Shown here piece by piece: positions 7,666 through 17,390 of a DNA stretch of 64,000 nt (positions within the stretch are counted from its first letter, which is position 1; the number at the start of each line of letters is the position of its first letter). A model generated the notes under the pieces. It was not told the DNA's origin, did no database searches, and saw only the letters and a program-made list of their open reading frames with translations. Origin of the DNA: Paraburkholderia domus (lineage in GTDB: Bacteria > Pseudomonadota > Gammaproteobacteria > Burkholderiales > Burkholderiaceae). The position numbers were made by a program, and so were the translations under genes. The DNA lies in assembly GCF_905220705.1 (NCBI RefSeq), contig NZ_CAJNAT010000003.1, forward strand, positions 372,001-436,000. Direction: 5' to 3'.

Positions 7666-9345
7666 TTACGCGTGAGCCGGTTGACGCGAAGCGTACACAC
7701 GTTCCTTGAACGGGGTGATGCCAATGCGGTTGTACGTTTCGACGAAGCGCTCGCCTTCGTGGCGGTTTTCCACGAACGTATCGATCACCTTGCTGATCAC
7801 GTCCGGCATTTCTTCCGCCGAGAACGACGGGCCGATCACGCGGCCGAGATGCGCGCCCGTGGCGCCCGTACCCTGCTCGCCGCCGAGCGTCACCTGATAC
7901 CACTCCGAGCCGTCCTTATCGACGCCCAGAATGCCGATGTTGCCGACGTGGTGGTGACCGCAAGCATTGATACAACCCGAGATGTTCAGCGACACGTCGC
8001 CGAGGTCGTACACGTAGTCGAGATCGTTGAAACGCTCCTGAATCGCCAGCGCGATCGGAATCGACTTCGCGTTCGCGAGCGAGCAGAAATCGCCACCCGG
8101 GCACGCGATGATGTCGGTCAGCAAACCGATGTTCGGCGTCGCGAAACCTTGCGCCTTGGCTTTTTCCCACAGCGTGAACAGGTCGCGCTTCTTCACGTTC
8201 GCGAGAATCAGGTTCTGTTCGTGCGACACGCGGATTTCGCCGAGCGAGTATTCGTCGGCCCAATCGGCGACCGCTTCCATCTGCGCGTCGGTGGCGTCGC
8301 CCGGGGCGATCGTGGTCGGCTTCAGCGATAAGGTCACCGAGGCGTAACCCGACACTTTGTGCGGACGCACATTGCGTTCGACCCAGCGAGCGAACGCGCG
8401 GCTTTCCAGCAAATGGTTCTCAAAAGAAGCATCCGTATCCGCCAGCTTTTCGTACACCGGCGGCTGGAAGTATTGCGACACGCGATCCACTTCGGCTTGC
8501 GTCAGCGTCGACGGACCGTCCTTCAGGTGTTGCCATTCTTCTTCGACCTGCGCCGAGAATTTCTCCGGGCTCAAGGCCTTCACGAGAATCTTGATGCGCG
8601 CTTTGTACATGTTGTCGCGGCGGCCATAGCGGTTGTACACGCGCAGCACGGCTTCGCAGTACGTCAGCAGGTGTTGCCACGGCAAATCACGGCGGATGAT
8701 CGCGCCGATGATCGGCGTACGGCCCATGCCGCCACCGGCCAGAATGTCGGCCACCAGCTCGCCCTGCTCGTTCTTCTTCAGATACACGCCCATGTCGTGA
8801 ATCTGCACGGCAGCGCGGTCTTCCTTCGAACCCGACACGGCGATCTTGAACTTACGCGGCAGCCAGGCGAATTCCGGGTGGAACGTCGACCACTGGCGCA
8901 GGATTTCTGCCCACGGACGCGGGTCGACCACCTCATCCGGCGCCACGCCGGCGAACTGGTCGGCCGTGATGTTACGGATACAGTTACCCGAGGTCTGGAT
9001 GCCGTGCATCTGCACGGCAGCGAGCTTGCGCAGGATTTCCGGCGTTTCTTCGAGCTTGATCCAGTTGTACTGGATGTTCGAGCGCGTCGAAAAGTGGCCG
9101 TAGCCGCGGTCGTGTTCGCGCGCGATCTGGGCCAGCACACGCATCTGGTCGCTGCGCAGGTTGCCGTAAGGAATCGCGATGCGGTGCATGTACGCGTGGC
9201 GCTGCAGGTACAGGCCGTTCTGCAGGCGCAGCGGACGGAACTCCTCTTCGCTCAATTCGCCCGACAGACGGCGGCGAACCTGATCGGCATATTGCGCAAC
9301 CCGCTCATCGACGATGGTCTGGTCGTACTGATCGTATTGGTACAT
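7666..9345 (-). CDS. cysI: Sulfite reductase hemoprotein (siroheme, 4Fe-4S)
   Basis: From ATG 9345 this encodes 559 residues starting MYQYDQYDQ. It reduces sulfite to sulfide with six electrons. The [4Fe-4S]-siroheme ligands are seen as CPGGDFC (Cys 415 and 421) and GCINAC (Cys 458 and 462). The N-terminal region has the two ferredoxin-like half domains of the family (RSNIQYNW, SGNCIRNI). No flavoprotein gene cysJ is present nearby, so electrons may come from ferredoxin or another donor (inference). The frame is open from a GTG at 9372, but the usual family start is MYQYDQYDQ. It reads divergently from cysB. Confidence 0.94.
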   Translation of the reverse strand: MYQYDQYDQTIVDERVAQYADQVRRRLSGELSEEEFRPLRLQNGLYLQRHAYMHRIAIPYGNLRSDQMRVLAQIAREHDRGYGHFSTRSNIQYNWIKLEETPEILRKLAAVQMHGIQTSGNCIRNITADQFAGVAPDEVVDPRPWAEILRQWSTFHPEFAWLPRKFKIAVSGSKEDRAAVQIHDMGVYLKKNEQGELVADILAGGGMGRTPIIGAIIRRDLPWQHLLTYCEAVLRVYNRYGRRDNMYKARIKILVKALSPEKFSAQVEEEWQHLKDGPSTLTQAEVDRVSQYFQPPVYEKLADTDASFENHLLESRAFARWVERNVRPHKVSGYASVTLSLKPTTIAPGDATDAQMEAVADWADEYSLGEIRVSHEQNLILANVKKRDLFTLWEKAKAQGFATPNIGLLTDIIACPGGDFCSLANAKSIPIALAIQERFNDLDYVYDLGDVSLNISGCINACGHHHVGNIGILGVDKDGSEWYQVTLGGEQGTGATGAHLGRVIGPSFSAEEMPDVISKVIDTFVENRHEGERFVETYNRIGITPFKERVYASRQPAHA

Positions 9346-9564
9346 TCGGGGACCCCAATTTTTGCGTGACACACGACGTTCCGGTTACGTCGCGGCTTGG
9401 ATACCTCTCCTTTGTCAATGGAAGCAAACGAGCGTTTAGGCCCATCGCTCATTTGCTTATGACAAAGACAGATATCCATATTGAAAAAGATGGACAGATC
9501 GTAATAAACTCGCCTTATATTTCAAACGACTAAAAAATTCTTTTGATATGCGGAGAGGTTATAT
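9346..9564. promoter_or_regulatory. Divergent cysI / cysB control region
   Basis: This 219-base gap separates divergent cysI and cysB, the latter encoding the family's usual activator, and is clearly AT-richer than the genes, especially at 9455-9550. CysB binding sites are degenerate and I cannot place them from sequence alone. The position suggests activation of the cys operon and autoregulation of cysB. Confidence 0.5.
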
Positions 9565-10506
9565 ATGAACCTGCACCAATTCCGCTTCGTCCGCGAGGCT
9601 GTGCGGCAGAATTTCAACCTGACCGAAGCGGCCAAAGCCCTGTTTACAAGCCAGCCGGGCGTTTCCAAGGCGATCATCGAGCTGGAAGACGAGCTGGGCG
9701 TCGAAATCTTCACGCGGCACGGCAAGCGCGTGCGCTCGCTGACGGAGCCGGGGCGCATCATTCTTCAGTCGGTTGAGAAGATTCTGCAGGAAGTCGAGAG
9801 TCTCAAGCGGGTCGGTAAAGATTACGCAGCTCAGGATCAGGGCAATCTGGTGATCGCCGCCACCCACACCCAGGCACGCTACTCACTTCCGGCCGCCATC
9901 GCCGAATTCAAGAAGCGCTTCCCCAAAGTTCACCTTTCAATTCTGCAAGGCAGCCCGACCCAGGTCGCGGAGATGGTGATCCACGACCAGGCCGATCTGG
10001 CCATCGCCACCGAGGCGATCTCCAACTATAAGGAGCTGGTCTCGCTGCCCTGCTTCCAGTGGCATCACGTCGCCGTGATGCAGCCGGATCATCCACTGCT
10101 CGACCGCAAACTTTTGTCGTTGGACGATCTGTCCCAATATCCGCTGATCACCTACGACAACGCGTTCGCCGGCCGCACCAAGATCAACGAGGCGTTCCGT
10201 CTGCGTGGCTTGCATCCGGACATCGTGCTGGAGGCAATCGACGCCGACGTGATCAAAACCTACGTCGAACTGGGTCTGGGCGTCGGCATCATGGCGGATA
10301 TCGCGTTCAATGCCGAGCGCGACCGCCATTTGCGCGCGATGCCGGTCGGCCATCTGTTCGGCAGCAACGTGACGCGGGTGGCGCTGAAACAGGGCGCCTA
10401 TCTGCGCAGCTATGTGTATACGCTCGTCGAACTGCTGTCGCCGAGCATGAACCGCAAGCTGATCGAACAGGCGCTCAAGGGCGAACACGAAACCTACGAA
10501 CTTTGA
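9565..10506 (+). CDS. cysB: CysB, LysR-type activator of cysteine biosynthesis
   Basis: This 313-residue LysR regulator starts MNLHQFRFVREAVRQNFNLT. The winged helix-turn-helix lies at about residues 19-41 (AAKALFTSQPGVSKAI), followed by an effector domain with THTQARY (about 94-100), typical of CysB/Cbl, where sulfate or acetylserine-type ligands bind. CysB proteins activate sulfate assimilation genes when sulfur is scarce. Its divergent placement beside cysI-DUF934-cysH-cysD-cysN-cobA fits. The length is typical, with AGAGG 7 bases before the start. Confidence 0.93.
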   Translation: MNLHQFRFVREAVRQNFNLTEAAKALFTSQPGVSKAIIELEDELGVEIFTRHGKRVRSLTEPGRIILQSVEKILQEVESLKRVGKDYAAQDQGNLVIAATHTQARYSLPAAIAEFKKRFPKVHLSILQGSPTQVAEMVIHDQADLAIATEAISNYKELVSLPCFQWHHVAVMQPDHPLLDRKLLSLDDLSQYPLITYDNAFAGRTKINEAFRLRGLHPDIVLEAIDADVIKTYVELGLGVGIMADIAFNAERDRHLRAMPVGHLFGSNVTRVALKQGAYLRSYVYTLVELLSPSMNRKLIEQALKGEHETYEL

Positions 10507-10539
10507 TATCACCACGCTTCCCGCTACGGAGACCCTTCG

Positions 10540-11700
10540 ATGACGTCGTATAAGAAAAAAATCAGCGGCATGGCCGCTCTCGGCGCGCTCTTGCTCGCCA
10601 CCTCAGCACAGGCCGACATCAAGGTCGGCATCGATTTGTCGAGCACCGGCCCCGCCGCCGTGATCGGCATTACGAGCAAGAACGCGATGCTGATGTGGCC
10701 GGCCACGATCGCCGGCCGGAAAGCCGACTACATCTTCCTCGACGACGCCTCCGACCCGGGCAACGCGGTGCGCAACATCCGCAAGCTGATCAATGAAGAC
10801 CATGTCGACGTGATCGTCGGTCCGAACATCACGCCGGCCGCGATGGCCGCGCTCGATCCAGTCGCCGAAAGCCAAACGCCGATGATCACGCTGATCGGCT
10901 CGGCGAGCGTGGTCGAGCCGCAGGAAGGCAAGAAGGTGTGGGCCTACAAGATGGCGCAGACCGACAGTGCGATGGCCGACGTGATGACGCGCTACATGTC
11001 GAACCACAACGTGAAGACGGTGGGCTTCATCGGTTTCGCGGATGGCTACGGCGAAAGCTGGCTCAACGAATTCAGCAAGTTCGCGGCGCTGCGTCATATT
11101 CAACTGGTCGCCACCGAGCGCTATAACCGCACCGACGCCAGCGTCACCGGCCAGATCCTGAAGCTGATGGCCGCCAAGCCCGACGCGATTCTGATCGCCG
11201 GCGCCGGCACGCCGACCGTGCTGCCCCAACGCACGCTGATCGAGCGCGGCTTCAAGGGCCCGATCTACCAGACGCACGGCATCGCGACGCCCGAATTCAT
11301 CAAGCTGGGCGGCAAGGACGTGGAAGGCACGCTGTTCCCGACGCAGCCGGTCGTGGTGGCGCGCACGCTGCCGGCCGATCATCCGGCGAAGAAGGCCGCG
11401 CTTGCGTTCACCAACGAATACGAAGCGAAGTACGGCCCGGGCAGTGTGACCCAGTTTGCGGGCGACGCCGCAGGCGTGTATCCGCGTTTGCAGGACGCCG
11501 TGGCACGCGCGTTGAAAACGGCGCAACCGGGCACACCGGCGTTCCGCGTGGCTTTGCGTGACGAACTGGAACACGCGCATGAACTGGTCGTGCCGAACGG
11601 TGTCGTCAACACCAGCCCGAAGGACCACGTCGGTCTGGATCAACGTGCCAGCGTGATGGGCATCATCAGGAACGGCAAGTTCGTTTACCTGAGTCAGTGA
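10540..11700 (+). CDS. ABC substrate-binding protein, branched-chain amino acid type
   Basis: This 386-residue protein has a signal peptide (residues about 1-25, ending TSAQA) and the two-lobed fold of the Leu/Ile/Val-binding family, with IKVGIDLSSTGPAA at the mature N-terminus and a run of GFIGFADGYGESW at the hinge. It should bind a small amino acid or related solute in the periplasm. No permease or ATPase gene adjoins it; it starts 33 bases after cysB and may be cotranscribed with it. The ligand cannot be told from sequence. Confidence 0.85.
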   Translation: MTSYKKKISGMAALGALLLATSAQADIKVGIDLSSTGPAAVIGITSKNAMLMWPATIAGRKADYIFLDDASDPGNAVRNIRKLINEDHVDVIVGPNITPAAMAALDPVAESQTPMITLIGSASVVEPQEGKKVWAYKMAQTDSAMADVMTRYMSNHNVKTVGFIGFADGYGESWLNEFSKFAALRHIQLVATERYNRTDASVTGQILKLMAAKPDAILIAGAGTPTVLPQRTLIERGFKGPIYQTHGIATPEFIKLGGKDVEGTLFPTQPVVVARTLPADHPAKKAALAFTNEYEAKYGPGSVTQFAGDAAGVYPRLQDAVARALKTAQPGTPAFRVALRDELEHAHELVVPNGVVNTSPKDHVGLDQRASVMGIIRNGKFVYLSQ

Positions 11701-11982
11701 GCATGGCGGGCGCGCGGCACGCTCCGTCGCTATCGAGCCGCGCGCACCGCTTCACCCACCACGATCCGTGATGAATCACATTTGAGTCAATGCGCACGTT
11801 CTTTGACCGGACATACCGTTCGAGCGGCGCGCGCCACGCAAGCTGCGTGTACCATGCTGACGGCCAGCTTGCAGTGAACGCGAGCTCGGGCTAATTTGCC
11901 GATTCCGTGCGAGCGCTGCGCGCCTTGAAACCACAAGGCCACCATCGCGTATCGCCAGTTCGTGAAGTCCGTCAGACCACGC

Positions 11983-13179
11983 ATGCTAAAAACCAGAAAA
12001 CGCATCATCATCGCCGCCGCTGTGGTTATCGTGATCCTCGCCATCGCGATTGCCCAAGCCATCGGAAAGCGCAGCGCTCCCACTGCGGCCACCGACACAG
12101 TCCCATCCGTCGTCGAATTCGCACCGGACGATCTCACCACCGTCAGTCGCCGTACCCTCTCCGAAACGCTGCCGCTGACCGGTTCGCTACGCGCGGTCAC
12201 CCAAGCCGCAGTCAAATCGAAAGTGGCCGGCTCCGCGCTCAACGTCATGGTGCGCGAAGGCGATTCGGTCAAGACGGGCCAGATCCTCGCGAAGATCGAT
12301 GCCCGCGACTACGTGGCCCGGGCCGAACAGACTCGCGGCCAGATGGCGGCCATGGCCGGCCAGCTCGACATCGCCAAACAGACGCTCGACAACAACCGCG
12401 TGCTGGTCGAGAAAGGCTTCATTTCGAAGAACGCCTTCGACACCGCGCAAAGCCAGTATCAAATCGCCCGCGCGAATCTCGATGCGGCGAAGGCGGCGCT
12501 GGCGTCGTCGAATCTGTCGTTGGACGATACCGTCGTACGCTCGCCGCTCGATGGACAGATCGCCTCGCGCTCGGTCGAACCGGGTGAGAAACTCGCGGTC
12601 GATACCAAGCTGTTCGACGTGGTCGATCTGCGCACGCTCGAACTGGAAGCGCCGGTGCCGGTCGGCGAGATCGGGCGCGTTCGCATCGGCCAGCCGATCC
12701 AGATCGCTTTCGACGGTATCGACACCCCCATCCAGGGCGCGATCACGCGCATCAATCCGGCCGCGCAAGCCGGCTCACGTTCGATCATGGTGTATGTGCA
12801 GGTCGCAAACCCATCAGGCACGTTGCGGGTCGGCATGTTCGGCACCGGCACGATCTCGGTCGGCAGCCGCCAGAACGTGCTGGTCGTCCCAGCCACCGCC
12901 ATCCGTACAGACGGCACGCGGCACAGCGTCTATGCGCTTGTCGACGGCAAGCTGGTCGAGCAACCGGTACAAACCGGCGCGACCGGCGATGCCGACGGCG
13001 ATACATGGACCGAGATCGTCGGCGGGCCGTTGGCCCTCGGCCAGCAGATCGTGAAGAACAATCTCGGCTCATTGCGGATCGGCAGCACCGTGCATGTGGT
13101 GCAGCCCGCTCAGCCTGCTCAACCCGGGCAGACTGCCCAGCAAGCGGCCAGCGTGCCGGGCGCAAGCAGCGCACGCTGA
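11983..13179 (+). CDS. RND efflux periplasmic adaptor (membrane fusion protein)
   Basis: From ATG 11983 this encodes 398 residues: an N-terminal membrane anchor (about residues 5-25), a lipoyl-like half domain (VAGSALNVMVREGDSV), an alpha-helical hairpin (about 110-170), the second lipoyl half (SPLDGQIASRSVEPGEKL), then beta-barrel and membrane-proximal domains. It links the inner-membrane pump encoded 15 bases downstream to an outer-membrane channel. A GTG start at 11962 would add 7 residues; neither start has a strong ribosome site. The last 30 residues are a Pro/Gln/Ala-rich tail. Confidence 0.9.
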   Translation: MLKTRKRIIIAAAVVIVILAIAIAQAIGKRSAPTAATDTVPSVVEFAPDDLTTVSRRTLSETLPLTGSLRAVTQAAVKSKVAGSALNVMVREGDSVKTGQILAKIDARDYVARAEQTRGQMAAMAGQLDIAKQTLDNNRVLVEKGFISKNAFDTAQSQYQIARANLDAAKAALASSNLSLDDTVVRSPLDGQIASRSVEPGEKLAVDTKLFDVVDLRTLELEAPVPVGEIGRVRIGQPIQIAFDGIDTPIQGAITRINPAAQAGSRSIMVYVQVANPSGTLRVGMFGTGTISVGSRQNVLVVPATAIRTDGTRHSVYALVDGKLVEQPVQTGATGDADGDTWTEIVGGPLALGQQIVKNNLGSLRIGSTVHVVQPAQPAQPGQTAQQAASVPGASSAR

Positions 13180-13194
13180 CCGGAGCCCTCGCCT

Positions 13195-16100
13195 ATGTGG
13201 TTCACCCGCATCAGCATCGGCAATCCGGTGCTCGCCACGATGATGATGATGGCGCTGCTCGTCATCGGTCTGTTTTCGTATCAGCGGCTCAAAGTCGATC
13301 AGTTCCCGGACATCGCCTTCCCCGTCGTGGTCGTGCAAACCGCGTATCCGGGCGCGTCGCCGGAATCGGTCGAATCGGACGTCACGCGCAAGATCGAGGA
13401 AGCGGTCAACACGATCAGCGGCATCGACGAAATCACTTCACGTTCGTACGACGCGCAGTCGGTCGTGATCGTGCAATTCGATCTTTCGGTCGATGCGGTG
13501 CAAGCCGCCCAGGACGTGCGCGACAAGATCGCACTGATCCGCCCCGATCTGCGCGACGGCGTGAAGGACCCGCGTGTGCTGCGCTATGACCCGTCGGATA
13601 TGCCGATCATCACGGTGGCCATCTCGAACGCGCCGGGCGCGTCGTTGTCCACGCGCGATCTCACCACGGTCGCCGATCAGATCGTGCGCAAGCGGCTTGA
13701 AACAGTGCGCGGCGTCGGCTCGGTCTCGCTGGTGGGCGGCGTGAAACGGCAAGTACAGATCGACGTGAATCCGGAGAAGCTGCAGGCGCTTTCTATCGGC
13801 GTCGATCAGGTCATTCGCGCGGTGCAGAACGAGAATCAGGAGATTCCGGCCGGGCCGCTCACGTCGAGCAATGTCGAGCAGACCGTGCAGGTCAAAGGCC
13901 GCTTCGAGAAACCGGACGACTTCAAACGCATCATCGTCGCGCGGCGCGGCGCACAGTCTGCGATTCCTACTGCTTCATCGGCGACGCAGCCGATCACGCT
14001 CGATCAGGTCGCCGACGTGGCGGACGGTCAGCAGGAACCCGACAGCATGGCCTTGCTCAACGGCCAGCGCGCGTTGTTCCTGTCGATCATCAAGGCGCAG
14101 GGTGAAAACACCGTCGATGTCGCGCATGGCGTGCGTGACGCCGTCGCCCTGCTGCAACCGCAATTGCCACCCGGCGTCAAACTCGACATCACCGACGATT
14201 CGTCGATCAACATCGAAGAAAGCGTCAACGAAGTGAAGCGCACCTTGCTCGAAGGCGCGCTGCTGACGGTGCTGATCGTGTTCCTGTTCCTTGGTTCGTG
14301 GCGCAGCACGGTAATCACCGGCCTCACACTGCCGATCGCGCTGATCGGCACCTTCGCGGTGATGTACGCGTGCGGCTTCACGATCAACGTGATCACGCTG
14401 ATGGCGCTGTCCCTATGCGTCGGCTTGCTGATCGACGACGCGATCGTGGTGCGCGAGAACATCGTGCGGCACGTGCAACTCGGCGCCGACCACCGCACGG
14501 CCGCGCTCGACGGCACCAAGGAAATCGCGCTCGCCGTGCTTGCGACCACCTTCTCGATCGTCGCGGTGTTTCTGCCGGTGGGCTTCATGGGCGGCATCAT
14601 CGGCCGCTTCTTCCATCAGTTCGGCATCACGGTAGCCGCCGCCGTTCTGATCTCTATGTTCGTGTCGTTCACGCTCGATCCGATGCTGTCCTCCATCTGG
14701 CCGGACCCTGATCTGCATGACGCGGACACGGGCCGCAAAGGCTATCGTTATGGACGCGTCATCGAACGTTCCCTGCATCTGTTCGACAAGCAGATCGACC
14801 AGCTCACCGCGTTCTATCAGCGCCTGCTCGGCTGGTCGTTGAAGCATCGCGCGATCACGTTGGTCGTCGCTGCGTCCACGTTCTTCGGCAGCCTGTTTCT
14901 GGTGCCGTTCGTCGGCACCGAGTTTGTGCCGAATGCGGACTTCTCCGAAACGCAGATCGGTTTGAACACGCCGGTGGGCACATCGCTCGAAGCCACCTCG
15001 GAGAAAGTGAAGCAGGTGCAGGCGATTCTCGCCACCTACCCCGAAGTGCGCTTCAGTTACGCGACGGTCAACTCCGGCAACACGCAAGGTAAGAACACCG
15101 CGCTGATTACGGTGCGCCTGAAAGACCGGCGCGACCGGACACGCGGCATGGTCGAATTGAACCAGGTGTTTCGCGCGCGGCTCGCTTCGGTAGCGGGCGT
15201 ATCAATCACCGAAATCGGCGTGCCCGACGGCGCCGGCAGCACGAAGGCGATCCAGTTGAGCTTGCAGGGCGACAACATCGACGAACTGCGCCGGCTTTCT
15301 GATGCGGTTCAAGCACGGATGGCGAAGATTCCAGGCCTTGTCGACCTCGATTCGAGTCTCAAGGCGGACAAGCCGATCGTCGCGATCAATGTGAAACGCG
15401 AACTGGCGTCCGACCTCGGCGTGGGCGTGGCCGATATCGGCACGGCATTGCGGCCTCTGCTCTCGGGCGACGCCATCAGCACATGGCGCGCGCCCGACGA
15501 CCAGGACTACGACGTCAGTGTGCGCTTGCCGCGCTCGCAGCGCCAGGACGTCGACGATCTGGCGAAGCTGATGATCGCCACCAATCGCACCGACGCGAAC
15601 GGTGCGCCGGTGCTGGTGCCGCTGCGGCAGATCGCGGACATCGTCAAGACGACCGGTCCCGACGTGTTGAACCGGCGCGACCTGCGGCGCGAGGTGATGC
15701 TGTCGGCGAACGTGAACGGCCGCTCGCCCGGCGAAGTGGCCTCGGACGTCGCGAAGGCGCTCGACGCAATGCATCTGCCGGCGGGCTACCACTATCGATT
15801 CGAAGGCTCGACCAAGAGCATGAACGAATCGTTCGTGTACGCGGTGGAGGCATTGGCGCTCGCGGTGATCTTCATCTACATGATTCTCGCGTCGCAGTTC
15901 GCGAGCTTCGCCCAGCCGCTCGCCATCATGGCGTCGTTGCCGCTCACCTTGATTGGCGTGCTGATTGCGCTGCTGCTGTTCGGCAGTACGTTGAACATGT
16001 TCTCGATCATCGGCTTCGTCATGCTGATGGGCCTGGTGACGAAGAACGCGATTTTGCTGATCGACTTCGCGAATCAGGCTCGGCGCGGCACCCTGCTCGA

Positions 16101-16404
16101 TGCGTCCGGCAAGGGCCGCGTGATGGAGCGGCGTGAAGCACTGCTCGAAGCGGCGCGGGTGCGTCTGCGGCCGATTCTGATGACCACGCTGGCGATGATC
16201 TTCGGCATGCTGCCGCTGGCGGCGGCGCTCGGCGAAGGCGGGGAGCAACGCGGACCGCTCGGGCAGACGGTGATCGGCGGTGTGATTACATCGTCGATTC
16301 TGACGCTGGTGGTGGTGCCGGTGGTGTACACGGTGCTGGAGGATTGGGCGGATTGGGTGCGGAGCAAGTTCAGCAAAGTCAGCGCCGTCAAACAGGAGCA
16401 ATAG
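13195..16404 (+). CDS. RND multidrug efflux transporter (AcrB/MexB/MdtB-like)
   Basis: This 1069-residue protein is a full-length HAE1-type RND pump with twelve membrane helices in two halves. It begins MWFTRISIGNPVLATMMMM and has the paired acidic proton-relay residues in SLCVGLLIDDAIVVREN (helix 4) and the second-half MGLVTKNAILLIDFAN. Large periplasmic loops lie at about 35-340 and 560-870. It uses the proton gradient to export drugs or other hydrophobic compounds with the upstream adaptor. No outer-membrane factor gene is adjacent; a TolC-family gene lies at 28472 but is not linked to it. Confidence 0.93.
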   Translation: MWFTRISIGNPVLATMMMMALLVIGLFSYQRLKVDQFPDIAFPVVVVQTAYPGASPESVESDVTRKIEEAVNTISGIDEITSRSYDAQSVVIVQFDLSVDAVQAAQDVRDKIALIRPDLRDGVKDPRVLRYDPSDMPIITVAISNAPGASLSTRDLTTVADQIVRKRLETVRGVGSVSLVGGVKRQVQIDVNPEKLQALSIGVDQVIRAVQNENQEIPAGPLTSSNVEQTVQVKGRFEKPDDFKRIIVARRGAQSAIPTASSATQPITLDQVADVADGQQEPDSMALLNGQRALFLSIIKAQGENTVDVAHGVRDAVALLQPQLPPGVKLDITDDSSINIEESVNEVKRTLLEGALLTVLIVFLFLGSWRSTVITGLTLPIALIGTFAVMYACGFTINVITLMALSLCVGLLIDDAIVVRENIVRHVQLGADHRTAALDGTKEIALAVLATTFSIVAVFLPVGFMGGIIGRFFHQFGITVAAAVLISMFVSFTLDPMLSSIWPDPDLHDADTGRKGYRYGRVIERSLHLFDKQIDQLTAFYQRLLGWSLKHRAITLVVAASTFFGSLFLVPFVGTEFVPNADFSETQIGLNTPVGTSLEATSEKVKQVQAILATYPEVRFSYATVNSGNTQGKNTALITVRLKDRRDRTRGMVELNQVFRARLASVAGVSITEIGVPDGAGSTKAIQLSLQGDNIDELRRLSDAVQARMAKIPGLVDLDSSLKADKPIVAINVKRELASDLGVGVADIGTALRPLLSGDAISTWRAPDDQDYDVSVRLPRSQRQDVDDLAKLMIATNRTDANGAPVLVPLRQIADIVKTTGPDVLNRRDLRREVMLSANVNGRSPGEVASDVAKALDAMHLPAGYHYRFEGSTKSMNESFVYAVEALALAVIFIYMILASQFASFAQPLAIMASLPLTLIGVLIALLLFGSTLNMFSIIGFVMLMGLVTKNAILLIDFANQARRGTLLDASGKGRVMERREALLEAARVRLRPILMTTLAMIFGMLPLAAALGEGGEQRGPLGQTVIGGVITSSILTLVVVPVVYTVLEDWADWVRSKFSKVSAVKQEQ

Positions 16405-16496
16405 CCGCGATTGATCATGCGGACGCCGCACATCCGACGGTCGCCGTTCTTCCCGATGTTCCAATCAAGAAGAGCCTCATTACGTTCCGGACCGGC

Positions 16497-17390
16497 TCAA
16501 ACGCTGCCCGATATGCCTAGGAACGCATTCCGAAAAGCTGACAACGTCCGGTCGGATCCATCGGCGAAGTCGTCCAGCATCTGAACGACGGCACGAGCCA
16601 GCATGTCGCGTCGCAGCGTGTCGTACACGGCATCGTCCGAGAGGATTGCCGAGACGGCATCGAACGTTACGGGCGAAGCAATCTGTCGCGATTCGCGACC
16701 TAGCAGCGCCGACGCCGCAAGACCGACATCGAAATCATGCAACTCGAGCAGGTCTGCACCGTTCACCCAGATGCGATCCGTATTGCCCGCGTCGCAGTAG
16801 TTGCGAAGAATCAGAAGCAGGTCCGATGCGTCGGTATTCTTGGAGGCACGCCGGTCGTGCCATGCGAGAATTTTTAGAAGCGCAAGGCACGGCAGGCTCA
16901 CAACCGGCACCACCAGGCGTTCACCAATGTCTATCTCGACAGACGTATCGACGGCCTCCCGGAACCCGAGAACATTCATCACAACGTCGCCCCGCGGCGG
17001 CCAGGTGACCGAACCTTCAGGGGCCTCGAGATCGCCGAACGGAACCAGATCCAACGGCACCGGTCGACCGACGTCCGGATCATCAAAAACCAGGGTGTGC
17101 TGCGCCTTGATACTCGCCCGGAAGAGTCCTGTCTGCTCGAGCCCGGCAATCAAGGCGCCATATGCATCCCAGCTGATCGCACAGACCGCAACGTCGACAT
17201 CGCGCGTGGCACGCTCCGCACGAATGCCGTGCACATGCCAAAGCACTAGATCCCGTGCAGTTGCGCCTGCCACAACAAACTTCACGCCAAGCTGATGCGC
17301 GGTCTCCTGGACGTGGGCAAGCAGCGCCGCGGTGACTGGGTGTACGGGCCGCTCTTCGGCAACCTTAAGGCTGGGTAATGTACTGCTCAT
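16497..17390 (-). CDS. AbiEii-like nucleotidyltransferase (putative toxin)
   Basis: This 297-residue protein has the nucleotidyltransferase core FVVAGATARDLVLW (about residues 37-50) followed by RDVDVAV with the two metal-binding Asp residues, and LDLVPFGDLE with the third acidic site. AbiEii and MenT toxins of type IV toxin-antitoxin systems belong to this superfamily and act by adding nucleotides to targets such as tRNA. The start overlaps the end of the upstream AbiEi-like gene by 26 bases, the arrangement expected for an antitoxin-toxin pair. The assignment as a toxin is inferred from family and partner. Confidence 0.75.
   Translation of the reverse strand: MSSTLPSLKVAEERPVHPVTAALLAHVQETAHQLGVKFVVAGATARDLVLWHVHGIRAERATRDVDVAVCAISWDAYGALIAGLEQTGLFRASIKAQHTLVFDDPDVGRPVPLDLVPFGDLEAPEGSVTWPPRGDVVMNVLGFREAVDTSVEIDIGERLVVPVVSLPCLALLKILAWHDRRASKNTDASDLLLILRNYCDAGNTDRIWVNGADLLELHDFDVGLAASALLGRESRQIASPVTFDAVSAILSDDAVYDTLRRDMLARAVVQMLDDFADGSDRTLSAFRNAFLGISGSV

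Noticed and set aside
11701..11982. GCGCGCGGC...GCCGCGCGC stem after the binding-protein gene as a terminator
   Set aside because: The 9-bp stem has an 18-base loop and no T run, so it is not convincing as a terminator.
13195..16404. Possible link of this RND pump with the TolC gene at 28472
   Set aside because: They are 12 kb apart with unrelated operons between; nothing in the sequence connects them.
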